DNA from: Pasteurella testudinis DSM 23072
GTDB lineage: Bacteria > Pseudomonadota > Gammaproteobacteria > Enterobacterales > Pasteurellaceae
DNA: 38,685 nucleotides
Assembly (NCBI RefSeq): GCF_900176075.1
Contig: NZ_FWWV01000016.1
Span: 1-38,685, forward strand
Reading direction: 5' to 3'
The position numbers and the translations under genes are program-made. The notes under the pieces were generated by a model. The model was not told the DNA's origin and ran no database searches. It worked only from the letters and a program-made list of their open reading frames with translations. Shown here piece by piece: positions 7,278-16,648 of the stretch (its first letter is position 1; each line of letters begins with the position of its first letter).

Positions 7278-8411
7278 TTACTTAGTCAAATCATCAAAAA
7301 ACTTCTTCACGCCGTCCAAAAAGCTGGAGGATTTCGGGCGGTTTTTTCCGCTGCCTTCGAGGCTTTCTTCCAGTTTTTTCAACAGATCTTTTTGCTCGTC
7401 ATTGAGTTTGACCGGCGTTTCGATGATCACTTTACAGATTAAATCGCCGGCGTAGTGGCTGCGGGTCGAGGTCACGCCCTTGCCGCGCATTCTGAACAGT
7501 TTCCCGGTTTGGGTTTCCGCCGGAATTTTCAGTTTCACGCGTCCGTCTAAGGTCGGCACTTCGATTTCTCCGCCTAATGCCGCCATGGTGAAGCTGATCG
7601 GCACTTCGCAATACAGGTTGTTGCCGTCACGTTCAAAGATATGGTGCTCTTTGACATGAATCACCACATACAAATCGCCTGCCGGCGCACCGTTTTCGCC
7701 TGCCGCCCCTTCGCCGCTCAGGCGCAGTTGGTTGCCGGTATCCACTCCGGCCGGTACTTTGACCGACAGATTTTTGGCTTTATGTACCCGTCCGTCGCCG
7801 TGGCATTTAGTACACGGTTTTTCAATTTTCTTACCGGTGCCGTGACAGGTCGGACAGGTCTGTTCAGTGACAAAGAAACCTTGCTGGCGGCGCACACGTC
7901 CTGCACCGTGACAAGTCGGACAGGTTTCCACTTTGGAATCTTTCTGCGCACCGCTGCCATGACAGGAATCACATTCCGCCAAGGTATTGATTTTAATATC
8001 TTTACTTGTGCCTTTGACCGCTTCTTCCAGCGTGATTTCCAGATCGTAGCGTAAATCGTCGCCACGCACCACACGCTGCCGTCCGCGTCCGCCACCACCG
8101 AACATATCACTGAAAATATCACCGAAAATATCACCAAAATCCGCACCGCCAAAGCCACCGCCGGCGTTGCCGCCGAAACCGCCTTGCTCGAATGCGGCGT
8201 GTCCGTATTGATCATAGGCGGCGCGTTTTTGCGAATCGGTCAACACTTCATAGGCTTCTTTGACTTCTTTAAACTGCGCCTCGGCATCTTTGTTGTCCGG
8301 ATTGCGGTCAGGGTGATATTTCATCGCCAAGCGTTTATACGCTTTTTTGATCTCTTTTTCTTCGGCATTGCGCGCAACGCCTAACACTTCATAATAATCA
8401 CGCTTTGACAT
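7278..8411 (-). CDS. dnaJ: Chaperone protein DnaJ (Hsp40)
   Basis: The 377-residue protein is a full class I DnaJ. It has the J domain with HPD at residues 33-35, a Gly/Phe-rich linker (about 77-110), and four CxxCxGxG zinc knuckles starting at cysteines 147, 164, 186 and 200. The substrate-binding C-terminal domain and dimerisation tail follow. DnaJ delivers unfolded clients to DnaK and stimulates its ATPase in the cytoplasm. A GGAAAG ribosome site precedes the ATG. It lies downstream of dnaK as usual, but an extra lipoprotein gene separates the two, and a hairpin follows dnaK, so coupling to dnaK expression may be reduced. Confidence 0.98.
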   Translation of the reverse strand: MSKRDYYEVLGVARNAEEKEIKKAYKRLAMKYHPDRNPDNKDAEAQFKEVKEAYEVLTDSQKRAAYDQYGHAAFEQGGFGGNAGGGFGGADFGDIFGDIFSDMFGGGGRGRQRVVRGDDLRYDLEITLEEAVKGTSKDIKINTLAECDSCHGSGAQKDSKVETCPTCHGAGRVRRQQGFFVTEQTCPTCHGTGKKIEKPCTKCHGDGRVHKAKNLSVKVPAGVDTGNQLRLSGEGAAGENGAPAGDLYVVIHVKEHHIFERDGNNLYCEVPISFTMAALGGEIEVPTLDGRVKLKIPAETQTGKLFRMRGKGVTSTRSHYAGDLICKVIIETPVKLNDEQKDLLKKLEESLEGSGKNRPKSSSFLDGVKKFFDDLTK

Positions 8412-8443
8412 AGTCTTTCCGCTTTTATTTATTAATAATGGTA

Positions 8444-9061
8444 TTACTTAATGTTATGTATCTGTTTATAAACTTCTAAACGCTCATTAAATTCATACTT
8501 TGCAGCTTGCTTAGAAGTACAAATACTATCATAGGATCTGTTTGATAATTTTTGAGTGACAATAAATCCATTTTTAATAAAACGTTTAAATTCTAATTTT
8601 AGAGGCTTATCTTTATCTTCACTTGATGAGTAAATGTTGAATAGTTCAGCTTCTTTTTCCTTAATTAAGTCTAACTCCTGAATTCCTTTCCAAATACTAG
8701 GAAATATAATTCGTTTAACGCTGACAGGTTTTAAATTATATGTTAATTGATTATTATCCAAACTCCATTTACCTATATTAGTTTGTAGATATTTGAAAGG
8801 GGAACTAAAATAATCCTCAATTGGTTGATCAAGCAGAATGCTACGGATATGGTGATCGAAGATATAATTTTCATTTCTCATCGAACCATCAACATTTAAT
8901 GTCAATAGATCTACTGTACCTACCCTAACATCCTTATACTCGGTTTTACAAGACCATTCACCGACCAAATCATTAGCAGTTACCTGTTTTGTTGAGTTAG
9001 AACAAGAGATAAGTAACACACTTGATAAAGAAAACAAAATCAGTTTTTTCATGCTTTTCAT
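8444..9061 (-). CDS. AT-rich lipoprotein gene inserted between dnaK and dnaJ
   Basis: The 205-residue product begins with a type II signal peptide: a basic start, a hydrophobic core and the lipobox LISC, with the lipidated cysteine at about residue 20. The mature protein starts SNSTKQ and contains GEWSCKTEY and further beta-rich segments, which suggests a lipocalin-like or META-like fold, though I cannot assign a family. A second ATG (9052) gives a start three residues shorter; neither has a good ribosome site. The gene is AT-rich and lacks uptake signals, unlike dnaK and dnaJ. This points to insertion into the heat-shock operon. Confidence 0.75.
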   Translation of the reverse strand: MKSMKKLILFSLSSVLLISCSNSTKQVTANDLVGEWSCKTEYKDVRVGTVDLLTLNVDGSMRNENYIFDHHIRSILLDQPIEDYFSSPFKYLQTNIGKWSLDNNQLTYNLKPVSVKRIIFPSIWKGIQELDLIKEKEAELFNIYSSSEDKDKPLKLEFKRFIKNGFIVTQKLSNRSYDSICTSKQAAKYEFNERLEVYKQIHNIK

Positions 9062-9091
9062 GCCCCGAATAACAATTACACTTAATAAGCT

Positions 9092-9114
9092 AAAAGGGCG
9101 TATTCAATACGCCC
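9092..9114 (-). terminator. Hairpin after dnaK, REP-like
   Basis: GGGCGTATT (9096-9104) and AATACGCCC (9106-9114) form a near-perfect palindrome just past the dnaK stop. On the minus strand it is followed by TTTT. It could act as a weak terminator or an mRNA-stabilising hairpin between dnaK and the genes downstream. The flanking CTAC makes it resemble GTAGGGGCG-type dispersed repeats. Confidence 0.6.
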
Positions 9115-9137
9115 CTACAATTAACATTTGAAAACAA

Positions 9138-11051
9138 CTACTTGTCTTTCACTTCTTCAAATTCGGCATCGACCACATCATCGCCGCCTTTGCCTTGCTC
9201 CGCTTGGGCTTGCGCCTGTTGCTGACCGGCTTGGGCTTGTTGCTGCGCCGCTGCGATTAATTTTTCAGAAGCCTGAATCAAGGCTTGGGTTTTGGCTTCG
9301 ATCACATCTTTATTTTCGCCTTTAGCTGCGGTTTCCAACTCGCTGACCGCACTTTCAATCGCGGAGCGATCTTCACCGCTTAAGGCTTCACCGGCTTCTT
9401 CCAGTTGTTTACGGGTTGAGTGAACGAGGTGATCCGCTTGGTTGCGGGCTTGCACCAACTCTTCAAATTTACGATCCGCTTCCGCATTCGCTTCGGCATC
9501 ACGCACCATTTGTTGGATTTCGTCATCACTCAAACCGGAAGAGGCTTTGATCGTGATTTTTTGCTCTTTACCTGTGCCTTTATCTTTGGCGGAAACGTGT
9601 AAGATTCCGTCGGCATCAATATCGAATGTAACTTCGATTTGCGGCATACCGCGCGGTGCAGCTTGGATACCTTCGAGGTTAAACTGTCCCAATGATTTGT
9701 TGTCAGCGGCGCGTTTACGCTCCCCTTGCAACACATGAATGGTTACCGCACTTTGGTTATCTTCCGCCGTGGAGAACACTTGACTGTGTTTGGTCGGGAT
9801 CGTGGTGTTTTTCTCAATCAGTTTGGTCATCACGCTGCCCATGGTTTCGATACCTAATGACAACGGGGTTACGTCAAGTAACAACACGTCTTTCACGTCA
9901 CCTGCCAACACGCCGCCTTGCACCGCCGCACCAATCGCCACCGCTTCGTCAGGGTTCACGTCTTTGCGTGGTTCTTTGCCGAAGAATTCAGCCACTTTTT
10001 GCTGTACCAACGGCATACGGGTTTGACCGCCTACCAAAATCACATCATCGATTTCGGATACGCTCAAATCGGCGTCTTTCAGTGCGGTACGCACCGGTTC
10101 CAATGAACGTTGTACCAACTCTTCTACCAAAGACTCAAGTTTGGCACGGGTCAATTTGATGTTTAAATGTTTCGGTCCGGTTGCGTCCGCGGTGATATAC
10201 GGCAAGTTGACGTCGGTTTGTTGTGCCGAAGACAACTCGATTTTCGCTTTCTCACCGGCTTCTTTCAAACGTTGCATTGCCAACGGATCGTTGCGCAAGT
10301 CGATACCTTGCTCTTTTTTGAACTCGTCTACCAAGTAGTTGATCACACGGTTATCAAAGTCTTCCCCGCCCAAGTGGGTGTCACCGTTGGTCGCCAACAC
10401 TTCAAAGGTTTTTTCGCCGTCCACATCGTCGATTTCGATGATAGACAAGTCGAATGTACCGCCGCCCAAGTCGTAAACCGCAATGGTGTGGTTGCCTTTG
10501 TCTTTATCCAAACCGTATGCCAACGCCGCCGCCGTCGGTTCATTGATGATACGTTTCACTTCCAAACCGGCGATACGACCCGCATCTTTGGTTGCCTGAC
10601 GTTGTGCGTCGTTGAAGTATGCCGGCACGGTGATAACCGCTTCAGTCACTTTCTCGCCCAAGAAGTCTTCGGCGGTTTTCTTCATTTTTTTCAACACTTC
10701 CGCTGAAATTTGCGGCGGTGCCATTTTTTCGTCTTTTACCGATACCCACGCATCACCGTTGTCGGCTTTGACAATGTCAAACGGCATGATATTCACGTCG
10801 CGCTGCACTTCTTCATCGGTGAAACGACGACCGATTAAACGTTTGATTGCAAACAGTGTATTTTTCGGGTTGGTTACCGCTTGGCGTTTCGCCGGTTGAC
10901 CGACTAAGGTTTCACCGTCTTGTGTATAAGCGATAATTGACGGTGTGGTGCGATCCCCTTCCGCATTCTCGATAACACGCGGTTTGTCACCGTCCATCAC
11001 TGCCACACATGAGTTTGTTGTACCCAAGTCAATACCAATAATTTTTCCCAT
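9138..11051 (-). CDS. dnaK: Molecular chaperone DnaK (Hsp70)
   Basis: The 637-residue protein is a complete Hsp70. It has an N-terminal ATPase domain with the signatures [16 protein letters not shown] and the [11 protein letters not shown] region, the linker [13 protein letters not shown], a peptide-binding domain, and an alpha-helical lid ending in a Gln/Ala-rich tail and EEVKDK. It binds exposed hydrophobic peptides in the cytoplasm in an ATP cycle set by DnaJ and GrpE (grpE is not in the window). The ATG has an AGGAG site. A sigma-32 type promoter lies at 11115-11142. Confidence 0.99.
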   Translation of the reverse strand: MGKIIGIDLGTTNSCVAVMDGDKPRVIENAEGDRTTPSIIAYTQDGETLVGQPAKRQAVTNPKNTLFAIKRLIGRRFTDEEVQRDVNIMPFDIVKADNGDAWVSVKDEKMAPPQISAEVLKKMKKTAEDFLGEKVTEAVITVPAYFNDAQRQATKDAGRIAGLEVKRIINEPTAAALAYGLDKDKGNHTIAVYDLGGGTFDLSIIEIDDVDGEKTFEVLATNGDTHLGGEDFDNRVINYLVDEFKKEQGIDLRNDPLAMQRLKEAGEKAKIELSSAQQTDVNLPYITADATGPKHLNIKLTRAKLESLVEELVQRSLEPVRTALKDADLSVSEIDDVILVGGQTRMPLVQQKVAEFFGKEPRKDVNPDEAVAIGAAVQGGVLAGDVKDVLLLDVTPLSLGIETMGSVMTKLIEKNTTIPTKHSQVFSTAEDNQSAVTIHVLQGERKRAADNKSLGQFNLEGIQAAPRGMPQIEVTFDIDADGILHVSAKDKGTGKEQKITIKASSGLSDDEIQQMVRDAEANAEADRKFEELVQARNQADHLVHSTRKQLEEAGEALSGEDRSAIESAVSELETAAKGENKDVIEAKTQALIQASEKLIAAAQQQAQAGQQQAQAQAEQGKGGDDVVDAEFEEVKDK

Positions 11052-11114
11052 TTTGTTTCTCCTGTTAAATCTGAAATTCTGTCTTAAACCAAGCGAATTG
11101 CTGTGATGTCTTTA

Positions 11115-11142
11115 AGATGCGGACTAAAAATCGGATTTCAAC
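11115..11142 (-). promoter_or_regulatory. Sigma-32 heat-shock promoter of dnaK
   Basis: Read on the minus strand, GTTGAAA (11136-11142), 13 bases of spacer and CCGCATCT (11115-11122) match the heat-shock consensus CTTGAAA-N13-CCCCATNT at all but two positions. Transcription would start about 55 bases ahead of the dnaK ATG. Confidence 0.7.
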
Positions 11143-11211
11143 TCTATTTTTAAAAAAATTGTGCAATTTTATAACCGCCGTTCAAAGCCATCGCTTCATT
11201 CTTGTGCCAAT

Positions 11212-11239
11212 AAATAAGACTTAAAAAAGCAACTTCAAG
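11212..11239 (-). promoter_or_regulatory. Possible second, weaker sigma-32 promoter of dnaK
   Basis: CTTGAAG (11233-11239), 13 bases, then TCTTATTT (11212-11219) on the minus strand. The -35 is good and the -10 poor. dnaK genes of enteric bacteria have two heat-shock promoters, so a second site is plausible but unproven. Confidence 0.3.
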
Positions 11240-11400
11240 GGGTAAAGTGCGGTTTTATGAAAAAAATTATGTTTTCCGTTTTGTAGCTGGCACATAAGAG
11301 TCTGAGTATTTAGCTATGGTATTTCTGATTTATTGCCGATATACTGCTTCAATTGGCAAGTATATTTAACCGCTCACTTCATCTTCACAGGAGAAATATG

Positions 11401-12864
11401 ATGAAAAAATCGTCCCTAGCCATCGGTGTCGTTGCTGCCCTTGTCGCAGCTTGGATTGGTGGTTCTTGGTATTCCGGCAAGGTTCTACAGGACAAATATC
11501 CGGAATATATCAGCAACGCCAATCAAAATGTAGCAGCTAATTACAATGTCGCTTTCCATGGTGTTTACCGTTTTGAAGTTAAAAATACCAAATTGGAGCG
11601 CAGTCTTTTTTCTACCGAAATTGAAGATCAATTGATTGTTACCGATTTATCGGATAATTCTCAGCTTGTTTTTCCATTCAAAACCACTGCCGAACACGGC
11701 CCGCTTCCGCTCTCGCGTTTGAGTAAGCTGAAGTTGATTCCGGTTTTGACCAGTGCGCATTCCGAACTGGCGGAAGATCCGTCGATTGGCGAATTGTTCA
11801 AAGCCAGTAAGGGCATTGCACCTTATAGCGGCGATTTCACCATTAGCTACGGCGGTCAAATCCAACAAAATTCGACCATTGCCGCCTTTGATTACCGCAA
11901 TGCGGAAATCAGCATCAACAGCACACCGATTCAGATTAAAAGCGATACCAACCAAGACGGCGTCGGCTTGATTAAATTGCAACTGGACAAGTGGGTTTCA
12001 ACCTTACCCGCCAATGAGTTTAACGATCAATACCAAGCAATCACGGTAAACCGCACAATCACATTTGATAACGTCACGCTGGATTCCGATCTCAAACCGA
12101 CAGACTGGAAATATGTCCCGATAGGAAAACAGGTCTTTGATATCGGTTTGATCAGTGTTACCGATGAGGCTGTCGAAGGATATACGCCGGATAATGTCCA
12201 GTTAAAGAACCTCAAACTGGATTACGAAACCGTCATCTCTTCCGGCTTTGCCGATTACCGCTTAAATAACAGCATTGAATCCTTAGTCGTACAAGGTGAA
12301 AATTTAGGACAAGTCGATTTGAACTTTAATTTAGGACACTTATCGCCTGAATATTTAAATCAAGGGATTGCGGCATTTACCAATCCAAATCCGGACGAGC
12401 AAGAAAAGCAATTGACCGCTGCCGGTTTAGGTCTATTAAAATATCAACCGACTTTCTCGATTCAACCGCTTAAATTGAAAAACAGTGCCGGTGAAAACCA
12501 ACTGACCTTTGATCTCGCTTTCTCCAACGCCGATCAGCAAGCCGCCTTAATGCAAGGCAAGTTTTTGTCGCTGTTTGACAAACTGGAAATGAATGCCAAT
12601 CTCAACCGCCAATCTGCAGAAGTCTTCGGCACAAGTATCTCTAGACTGGACGGCGTTGAAAATCCTGAAACCGCCGCCAAAGCGGAACTGGATGCCGCCT
12701 TGCAGGAGGCTGTCGCTCAAAATGCGTTGACCACCAACGATAACGGCGCAACCTATCAATCTAAATTAATCTTGGAAAACGGCGAACTGAAATTCAACGG
12801 TCAAGTGATTCCTGAACAAGAGATTGCCCAAGCCTTGATGATGATATTTATGGGTGGGTTTTAA
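11401..12864 (+). CDS. YdgA/DUF945-family envelope protein
   Basis: The product (487 residues from this ATG) has an N-terminal membrane helix (SLAIGVVAALVAAWIGGSWY) followed by a long, mostly beta, periplasmic domain typical of the DUF945 (YdgA) family: GKVLQDKYPEY, a strongly repeating beta pattern, and late QPLKLKN and NGELKFNGQ segments. Its molecular role is not settled; members are inner-membrane-anchored periplasmic proteins. Two in-frame ATG codons sit at 11398 and 11401. The AGGAG at 11389 is better spaced for the second. A good terminator follows. Confidence 0.88.
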   Translation: MKKSSLAIGVVAALVAAWIGGSWYSGKVLQDKYPEYISNANQNVAANYNVAFHGVYRFEVKNTKLERSLFSTEIEDQLIVTDLSDNSQLVFPFKTTAEHGPLPLSRLSKLKLIPVLTSAHSELAEDPSIGELFKASKGIAPYSGDFTISYGGQIQQNSTIAAFDYRNAEISINSTPIQIKSDTNQDGVGLIKLQLDKWVSTLPANEFNDQYQAITVNRTITFDNVTLDSDLKPTDWKYVPIGKQVFDIGLISVTDEAVEGYTPDNVQLKNLKLDYETVISSGFADYRLNNSIESLVVQGENLGQVDLNFNLGHLSPEYLNQGIAAFTNPNPDEQEKQLTAAGLGLLKYQPTFSIQPLKLKNSAGENQLTFDLAFSNADQQAALMQGKFLSLFDKLEMNANLNRQSAEVFGTSISRLDGVENPETAAKAELDAALQEAVAQNALTTNDNGATYQSKLILENGELKFNGQVIPEQEIAQALMMIFMGGF

Positions 12865-12895
12865 AATCCGGCAATCTAAGTAACAATCTCACAAC

Positions 12896-12921
12896 GGGCG
12901 GATATCATTCCGCCCTTTTTT
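12896..12921 (+). terminator. Rho-independent terminator after the DUF945 gene
   Basis: GGGCGG (12896-12901) pairs with CCGCCC (12910-12915) and is followed by six T residues. Confidence 0.85.
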
Positions 12922-12946
12922 ACTCCTTTTCCGTCTTATAATGACA

Positions 12947-13858
12947 CTAATCCGGCAACAACGGCATGGCGTTTAATTGGCGTAAGGTGTCGTGCGGCAA
13001 ACCGAAGCGACAGGTTTTATTCGGATCAACCACTTGCCCGATTTCCAGTTGTCCGGCAATACTTTGCAAGGCGATCGCCTGATTGGCATCAAGACTGCTG
13101 TGCGCCAATAAATAGTCGTGCATCATTAATGTGGCTTGTTCAGCGGCGAGATTCAAATCGGCGTGCGATGCCAAGGTATAAAGCATATTTTCGGTCAGTA
13201 CCAGCGGCAACGGGTATGGACGGCCTTTGATCACCCGCACCCGCACTTCGACCGTACCGCGGATTTCCAGTCCCGACACGCCCACTTCGCCATCACCCAT
13301 CGCCGCATGCAAATCGCCCAAGGCCAACAGCGCCCCGGGCACATTCACCGGCAAATACAAGCATGTCTTTTCAGCAATAATTTTACTATCCATATTGCCG
13401 CCGTGCACGTCAGGTATGCCACAGCTAATCGCCTCGCCTAAAGGCGCGGTACCGATCACGCCGATCATCGGATTAAGCGGTATACGGACATGATCAAACA
13501 ACAGGGCATGATTGTCATACACCGGCACAATATCGACCCGACCGCATTGCAGGCGTGCACCCGCCACGCCCAATCCCGGCAGCGTCGCCAACACCGCCTG
13601 TCGTGCCAATTCGATTTTACGGATATATACCGCTAAGGTATCGCCCGATTCGGCACCACGCACAAATACCGGCCCGGTTGCCGGATTAATACGATTCCAG
13701 TCAACGCCGTCCGGCACTTGACCTGAAGAAGTAATTTGATTGGTGAAGCAATCGCAGGTTTCAAAACGAACTACGGCACCGTCTTCCACCGTCAACGCGG
13801 GCGGATTGTCGGCGGACATAGCAAAAATGATCTGGTCGGCATTAACGGTTGCAATCAT
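12947..13858 (-). CDS. Acetamidase/formamidase family protein
   Basis: The 303-residue protein matches the FmdA/AmdA family, amidohydrolases that release ammonia from formamide or acetamide. Recognisable stretches are the early AVVRFETCDC, the NPATGPVFVRGAESGD segment, GVIGTAPLGE, the CGIPDVHGGNMDSK motif and GDLHAAMGDGEVGVSGLE with acidic and histidine ligands. An AGGAG site precedes the ATG. It is convergent with the DUF945 gene and divergent from nsrR. Substrate cannot be told from sequence. No regulator or transporter for amides is adjacent. Confidence 0.88.
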   Translation of the reverse strand: MIATVNADQIIFAMSADNPPALTVEDGAVVRFETCDCFTNQITSSGQVPDGVDWNRINPATGPVFVRGAESGDTLAVYIRKIELARQAVLATLPGLGVAGARLQCGRVDIVPVYDNHALLFDHVRIPLNPMIGVIGTAPLGEAISCGIPDVHGGNMDSKIIAEKTCLYLPVNVPGALLALGDLHAAMGDGEVGVSGLEIRGTVEVRVRVIKGRPYPLPLVLTENMLYTLASHADLNLAAEQATLMMHDYLLAHSSLDANQAIALQSIAGQLEIGQVVDPNKTCRFGLPHDTLRQLNAMPLLPD

Positions 13859-14066
13859 GACAAACTCCTGAAAACGGATTGATAAAAGAGACTTGGATTG
13901 TGTCTATCCTAACCCAGCGCGTCTGAAAAAAACAGGCTTAGCTATGCCGCTTACGGCTTTTTCCGGAAAGAAATCTCCTCCCTTCGCAAGGCTGCTCATC
14001 ATGGCATTTTTTATTTTTCATACCGCACTTGACAATAATCAACCTCAAGCTTACCCAAACTATGCT

Positions 14067-14089
14067 AATATTTCATTTAAGATTATCTT
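14067..14089 (+). promoter_or_regulatory. Possible NsrR operator ahead of nsrR
   Basis: A 23-base A/T-rich stretch ending GATTATCTT has partial agreement (13 of 23) with the palindromic NsrR consensus built on AAGATGCATTT. It lies about 20 bases ahead of the nsrR start, as expected for autoregulation. The left half is poor, so this is only a candidate. Confidence 0.25.
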
Positions 14090-14110
14090 ATTTATTACCG
14101 AAACAGGCTT

Positions 14111-14569
14111 ATGAAACTAAGTAAATTCACCGATTACAATCTGCGGGTTTTGATTTATCTGGCGCTGCATACTGATCGGCTGTGTACCATTCAAGAAATT
14201 GCAACCGCGTATCAGATTTCTGAAAATCACCTGATGAAAGTGATTCATCACTTGGCAAAACAGCAGACAATCTTGTCACGGCGCGGCAAAGGCGGCGGAA
14301 TCCAGTTGGCACGTCCGGTAAATGAAATTAATCTGTCCGAGGTGATTCGCAACGCCGAAGGCGACGATTCCTTGGTCAGATGCCGCGATCACGGCGTAGT
14401 CTGCTGTATCGCACCGGTTTGCCGGCTGCCTTCGTTGTTTGAACAAGCCCTTGATGCCTTTTATCAACACCTCGCGCAATATTCCCTGAGCGATGTATTA
14501 AAACACCCCGATTTATTGGCACACCATTTCACGCTGCCGGAAATCAAACAATCTACCGCCCTGAATTAA
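14111..14569 (+). CDS. nsrR: Rrf2-family nitric-oxide-sensing repressor NsrR
   Basis: The 152-residue protein begins MKLSKFTDYNLRVLIYLALH, the usual NsrR start, with a winged-helix DNA-binding domain containing ISENHLMKVIHHLA and RRGKGGGIQLARP. The C-terminal sensing region has cysteines at 91, 98, 99 and 104; three cysteines in this spacing bind the iron-sulfur cluster that reacts with nitric oxide. In relatives NsrR represses NO-detoxification genes. None of those targets is recognisable here; the neighbour 10 bases downstream is a PPK2 gene, which may be co-transcribed. Confidence 0.92.
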   Translation: MKLSKFTDYNLRVLIYLALHTDRLCTIQEIATAYQISENHLMKVIHHLAKQQTILSRRGKGGGIQLARPVNEINLSEVIRNAEGDDSLVRCRDHGVVCCIAPVCRLPSLFEQALDAFYQHLAQYSLSDVLKHPDLLAHHFTLPEIKQSTALN

Positions 14570-14579
14570 GGATTTATTT

Positions 14580-15395
14580 ATGACTTTCGACAGTAACCGT
14601 TACCGTATCAATACTAAAAATCCTTTAAATATCAAAGAATTTTCTACTAACGGTAAAAAAGATATCGCCGAAAGCAAAGAGGAGCGCAATGCGATTCTGA
14701 CCGCACTTTCGCCGGAGCTGGATCAGCTGCAAGATTTATTGTATGCCGAACATCAACGTAAAGTGCTGATTGTGCTGCAAGGCATGGACACCTCCGGCAA
14801 AGACGGTACCATTCGTGCCGTATTCCAAAGCGTTGATCCGCTTGCGGTGCGCACCGCTTATTTTAAAGCGCCGACCGAAAACGAGCTGGATCGCGACTAC
14901 CTTTGGCGGGTGCATAATGTCGTGCCGCGTCGTGGTGAAATCGTGATTTTTAACCGCAGCCATTATGAAGATGTGCTGGTCACCAAAGTCAAAGGCTGGA
15001 TCAGCGATGAGGAAGAGCAACGCCGTTTGCGCCACATCAATGATTTCGAACGTTTGTTGGCAGAAACCGGCACGGTGATTGTAAAATTTTTCCTGCATAT
15101 TTCCAAAGATGAACAAAAAGAGCGGTTACAGGAGCGCTTGGATAATCCGCACAAACAGTGGAAATTCAATCTCGGCGATCTGGACGATCGCAAACTGTGG
15201 GGTGATTTCCAACACCAGTATGAAAAAGTGATTAATGCCACGTCCACCGAACACGCCCCGTGGTATGTGATTCCGGCAGACTCCAAATCCGGCCGTAACG
15301 TGATTATTATGAATATTTTGCTGCAAACCCTGCGTGAAATGGAGATGCAATATCCAAAAGCCGACACGACAAATTGGCCGAAAACGATTGATTAA
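14580..15395 (+). CDS. PPK2-family polyphosphate kinase
   Basis: The 271-residue protein is a PPK2-type phosphotransferase. It has Walker A GMDTSGKDG at residues 68-76, the lid and Walker B region FNRSHYEDVL at about 124-133, and a segment HKQWKFNLGDLDDRKLW characteristic of the polyphosphate:nucleotide phosphotransferase group. These cytoplasmic enzymes use inorganic polyphosphate to phosphorylate nucleotides. Which nucleotide is used cannot be read from sequence. The start follows a TAAGGATTT ribosome site, right after nsrR. Confidence 0.9.
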   Translation: MTFDSNRYRINTKNPLNIKEFSTNGKKDIAESKEERNAILTALSPELDQLQDLLYAEHQRKVLIVLQGMDTSGKDGTIRAVFQSVDPLAVRTAYFKAPTENELDRDYLWRVHNVVPRRGEIVIFNRSHYEDVLVTKVKGWISDEEEQRRLRHINDFERLLAETGTVIVKFFLHISKDEQKERLQERLDNPHKQWKFNLGDLDDRKLWGDFQHQYEKVINATSTEHAPWYVIPADSKSGRNVIIMNILLQTLREMEMQYPKADTTNWPKTID

Positions 15396-15442
15396 CAAGA
15401 TTATGGCTTTTCTTTCCGCTTTCTTTTGGATAAGATGAATCC

Positions 15443-15540
15443 GCTCTCATCGGGGTGCATTAGCTTGCTTAACAAGATAACGCTGAGAAATACCCGTTGA
15501 ACCTGATCTGATTAGTAGCAGCGAAGGGATTTGAGATCGT
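15443..15540 (+). promoter_or_regulatory. TPP riboswitch (THI box)
   Basis: The conserved parts of the thiamine pyrophosphate aptamer are present in order: CGGGGTGC near 15451, CTGAGAAATACCCGTTGAAC at 15483-15502, then CTGATCTG and GCGAAGGGA. It lies about 80 bases ahead of thiB and should lower expression of thiBPQ when TPP is plentiful. A downstream hairpin (15579-15615) covers the thiB ribosome site and is a candidate expression platform. Confidence 0.95.
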
Positions 15541-15578
15541 GTTCTGCCGCCACTCTCCGCCGACAGCAACCGCACTTC

Positions 15579-15615
15579 AATCCTTTTCTTATCGTTTGTT
15601 TTATAAAAAAGGATT
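15579..15615 (+). promoter_or_regulatory. Hairpin covering the thiB ribosome site
   Basis: AATCCTTTT (15579-15587) pairs perfectly with AAAAGGATT (15607-15615). The right arm contains the AAGGA Shine-Dalgarno of thiB, whose ATG is at 15622. This suggests TPP control at translation start, although a transcription-termination role cannot be excluded because the sequence after the stem has only a short T-run. Confidence 0.6.
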
Positions 15616-15621
15616 TTCACC

Positions 15622-16629
15622 ATGTTTGCTTTAAATGCTAAAAAATTCAACCGAATCCTCCTTTCCTCAGCCCTGTTGTTCAGTGCCGCTTTCGCTTTTG
15701 GCGCCACCAAACCGAGCCTGACCGTCTATAGCTACGACTCTTTCACCTCCGATTGGGGACCCGGTCCGAAATTAAAACACGCCTTTGAAGCACAGTGCCA
15801 ATGCGAATTAAAATTCGTGCCGTTTGAAGACGGCGTTACCATGCTCAACCGATTGTATTTGGAAAAGGGCGGCAAAGCCGATGTGCTGGTCGGTTTGGAC
15901 AACAACCAGCTTGCCGGCGCGCGCCAATCCGGACTGTTTGCCGAAAATAACGTGGATTTGAGCCGCTTGGCGTTGCCAATCGAGTGGACAGACCGCACTT
16001 TTATGCCTTACGACTACGGGCAATATGCGTTTATTTACGATCAGGAAAAATTAACCAATCCGCCGCAAAGTTTGACCGAACTGGTCGCACGTCAAGATCT
16101 GAAAGTGATTTACCAAGATCCGCGTACCAGCACCGTCGGCCGCGGCTTGTTGGCTTGGATTAATGCGGTCTATCCGCAAGATCAAGTCGCCGACGCATGG
16201 CAAAACTTAGCCAAACACACAGTGACAGTCGGCAAAGGCTGGTCGGAAACTTACGGCGCATTCTTGAAAGACGAAGCCGATATGGTATTAAGTTACAACA
16301 CCTCGCCGCTGTATCACCAGATCCATGAACAAAAAAGCCATTATGCCGCCGCTGAATTCAGCGAAGGGCATATCGTGCAGATCGAATTGGCGGCGAAACT
16401 GAAAAAAAGCGCACAGCCTGAACTGGCGGATCAATTTTTAGCGTTTTTACTCACGCCGGAAGCGCAACAAACCATTGCCCTGCACAACATTATGCTGCCG
16501 GTGATTAAAACCGATGTCGAACCGCACTTTGACCGCTTCCAAGCGGCAAAAACCTTAGCCATTCCGTTCCCGAACCGCGAAGAAAGCAAAGCGCAGATTC
16601 AAGTTTGGCAACAGGCGTTAAGCCGCTAA
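15622..16629 (+). CDS. thiB: Thiamine-binding periplasmic protein of the ThiBPQ importer
   Basis: The 335-residue protein has a signal peptide (cleavage near residue 28, AFAFGA then TKPSL). The mature part begins LTVYSYDSFTSDWGPGP, the ThiB/TbpA start, and includes KADVLVGLDNN, the VIYQDPRTSTVGRG segment and the KGWSETYGAFLKDEADMVLSYNTSP region that lines the ligand cleft. It captures thiamine, TMP or TPP and passes it to ThiP. The TPP riboswitch upstream and the thiP-thiQ genes downstream make the assignment firm. Confidence 0.97.
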   Translation: MFALNAKKFNRILLSSALLFSAAFAFGATKPSLTVYSYDSFTSDWGPGPKLKHAFEAQCQCELKFVPFEDGVTMLNRLYLEKGGKADVLVGLDNNQLAGARQSGLFAENNVDLSRLALPIEWTDRTFMPYDYGQYAFIYDQEKLTNPPQSLTELVARQDLKVIYQDPRTSTVGRGLLAWINAVYPQDQVADAWQNLAKHTVTVGKGWSETYGAFLKDEADMVLSYNTSPLYHQIHEQKSHYAAAEFSEGHIVQIELAAKLKKSAQPELADQFLAFLLTPEAQQTIALHNIMLPVIKTDVEPHFDRFQAAKTLAIPFPNREESKAQIQVWQQALSR

Positions 16630-16648
16630 CCGCCGTCAGACAGCAAAA

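Larger units (their letters stand above)
11052..11400. other. Divergent regulatory region between dnaK and the DUF945 gene
   Basis: No gene is seen here. The left part holds the heat-shock promoter sites for dnaK. One uptake signal (AAAGTGCGGT) lies near 11244. The right part leads to the DUF945 gene, with its AGGAG ribosome site at 11389-11393; no convincing promoter for that gene was picked out. Confidence 0.6.

Noticed and set aside
9692-10159. 155-codon plus-strand frame opposite dnaK
   Set aside because: It is a shadow frame of a highly biased gene, with no ribosome site and no plausible domain.
13893-14114. 73-codon plus-strand frame ending at the nsrR start
   Set aside because: It overlaps the nsrR start, covers the nsrR promoter region, and has no ribosome site or recognisable domain.
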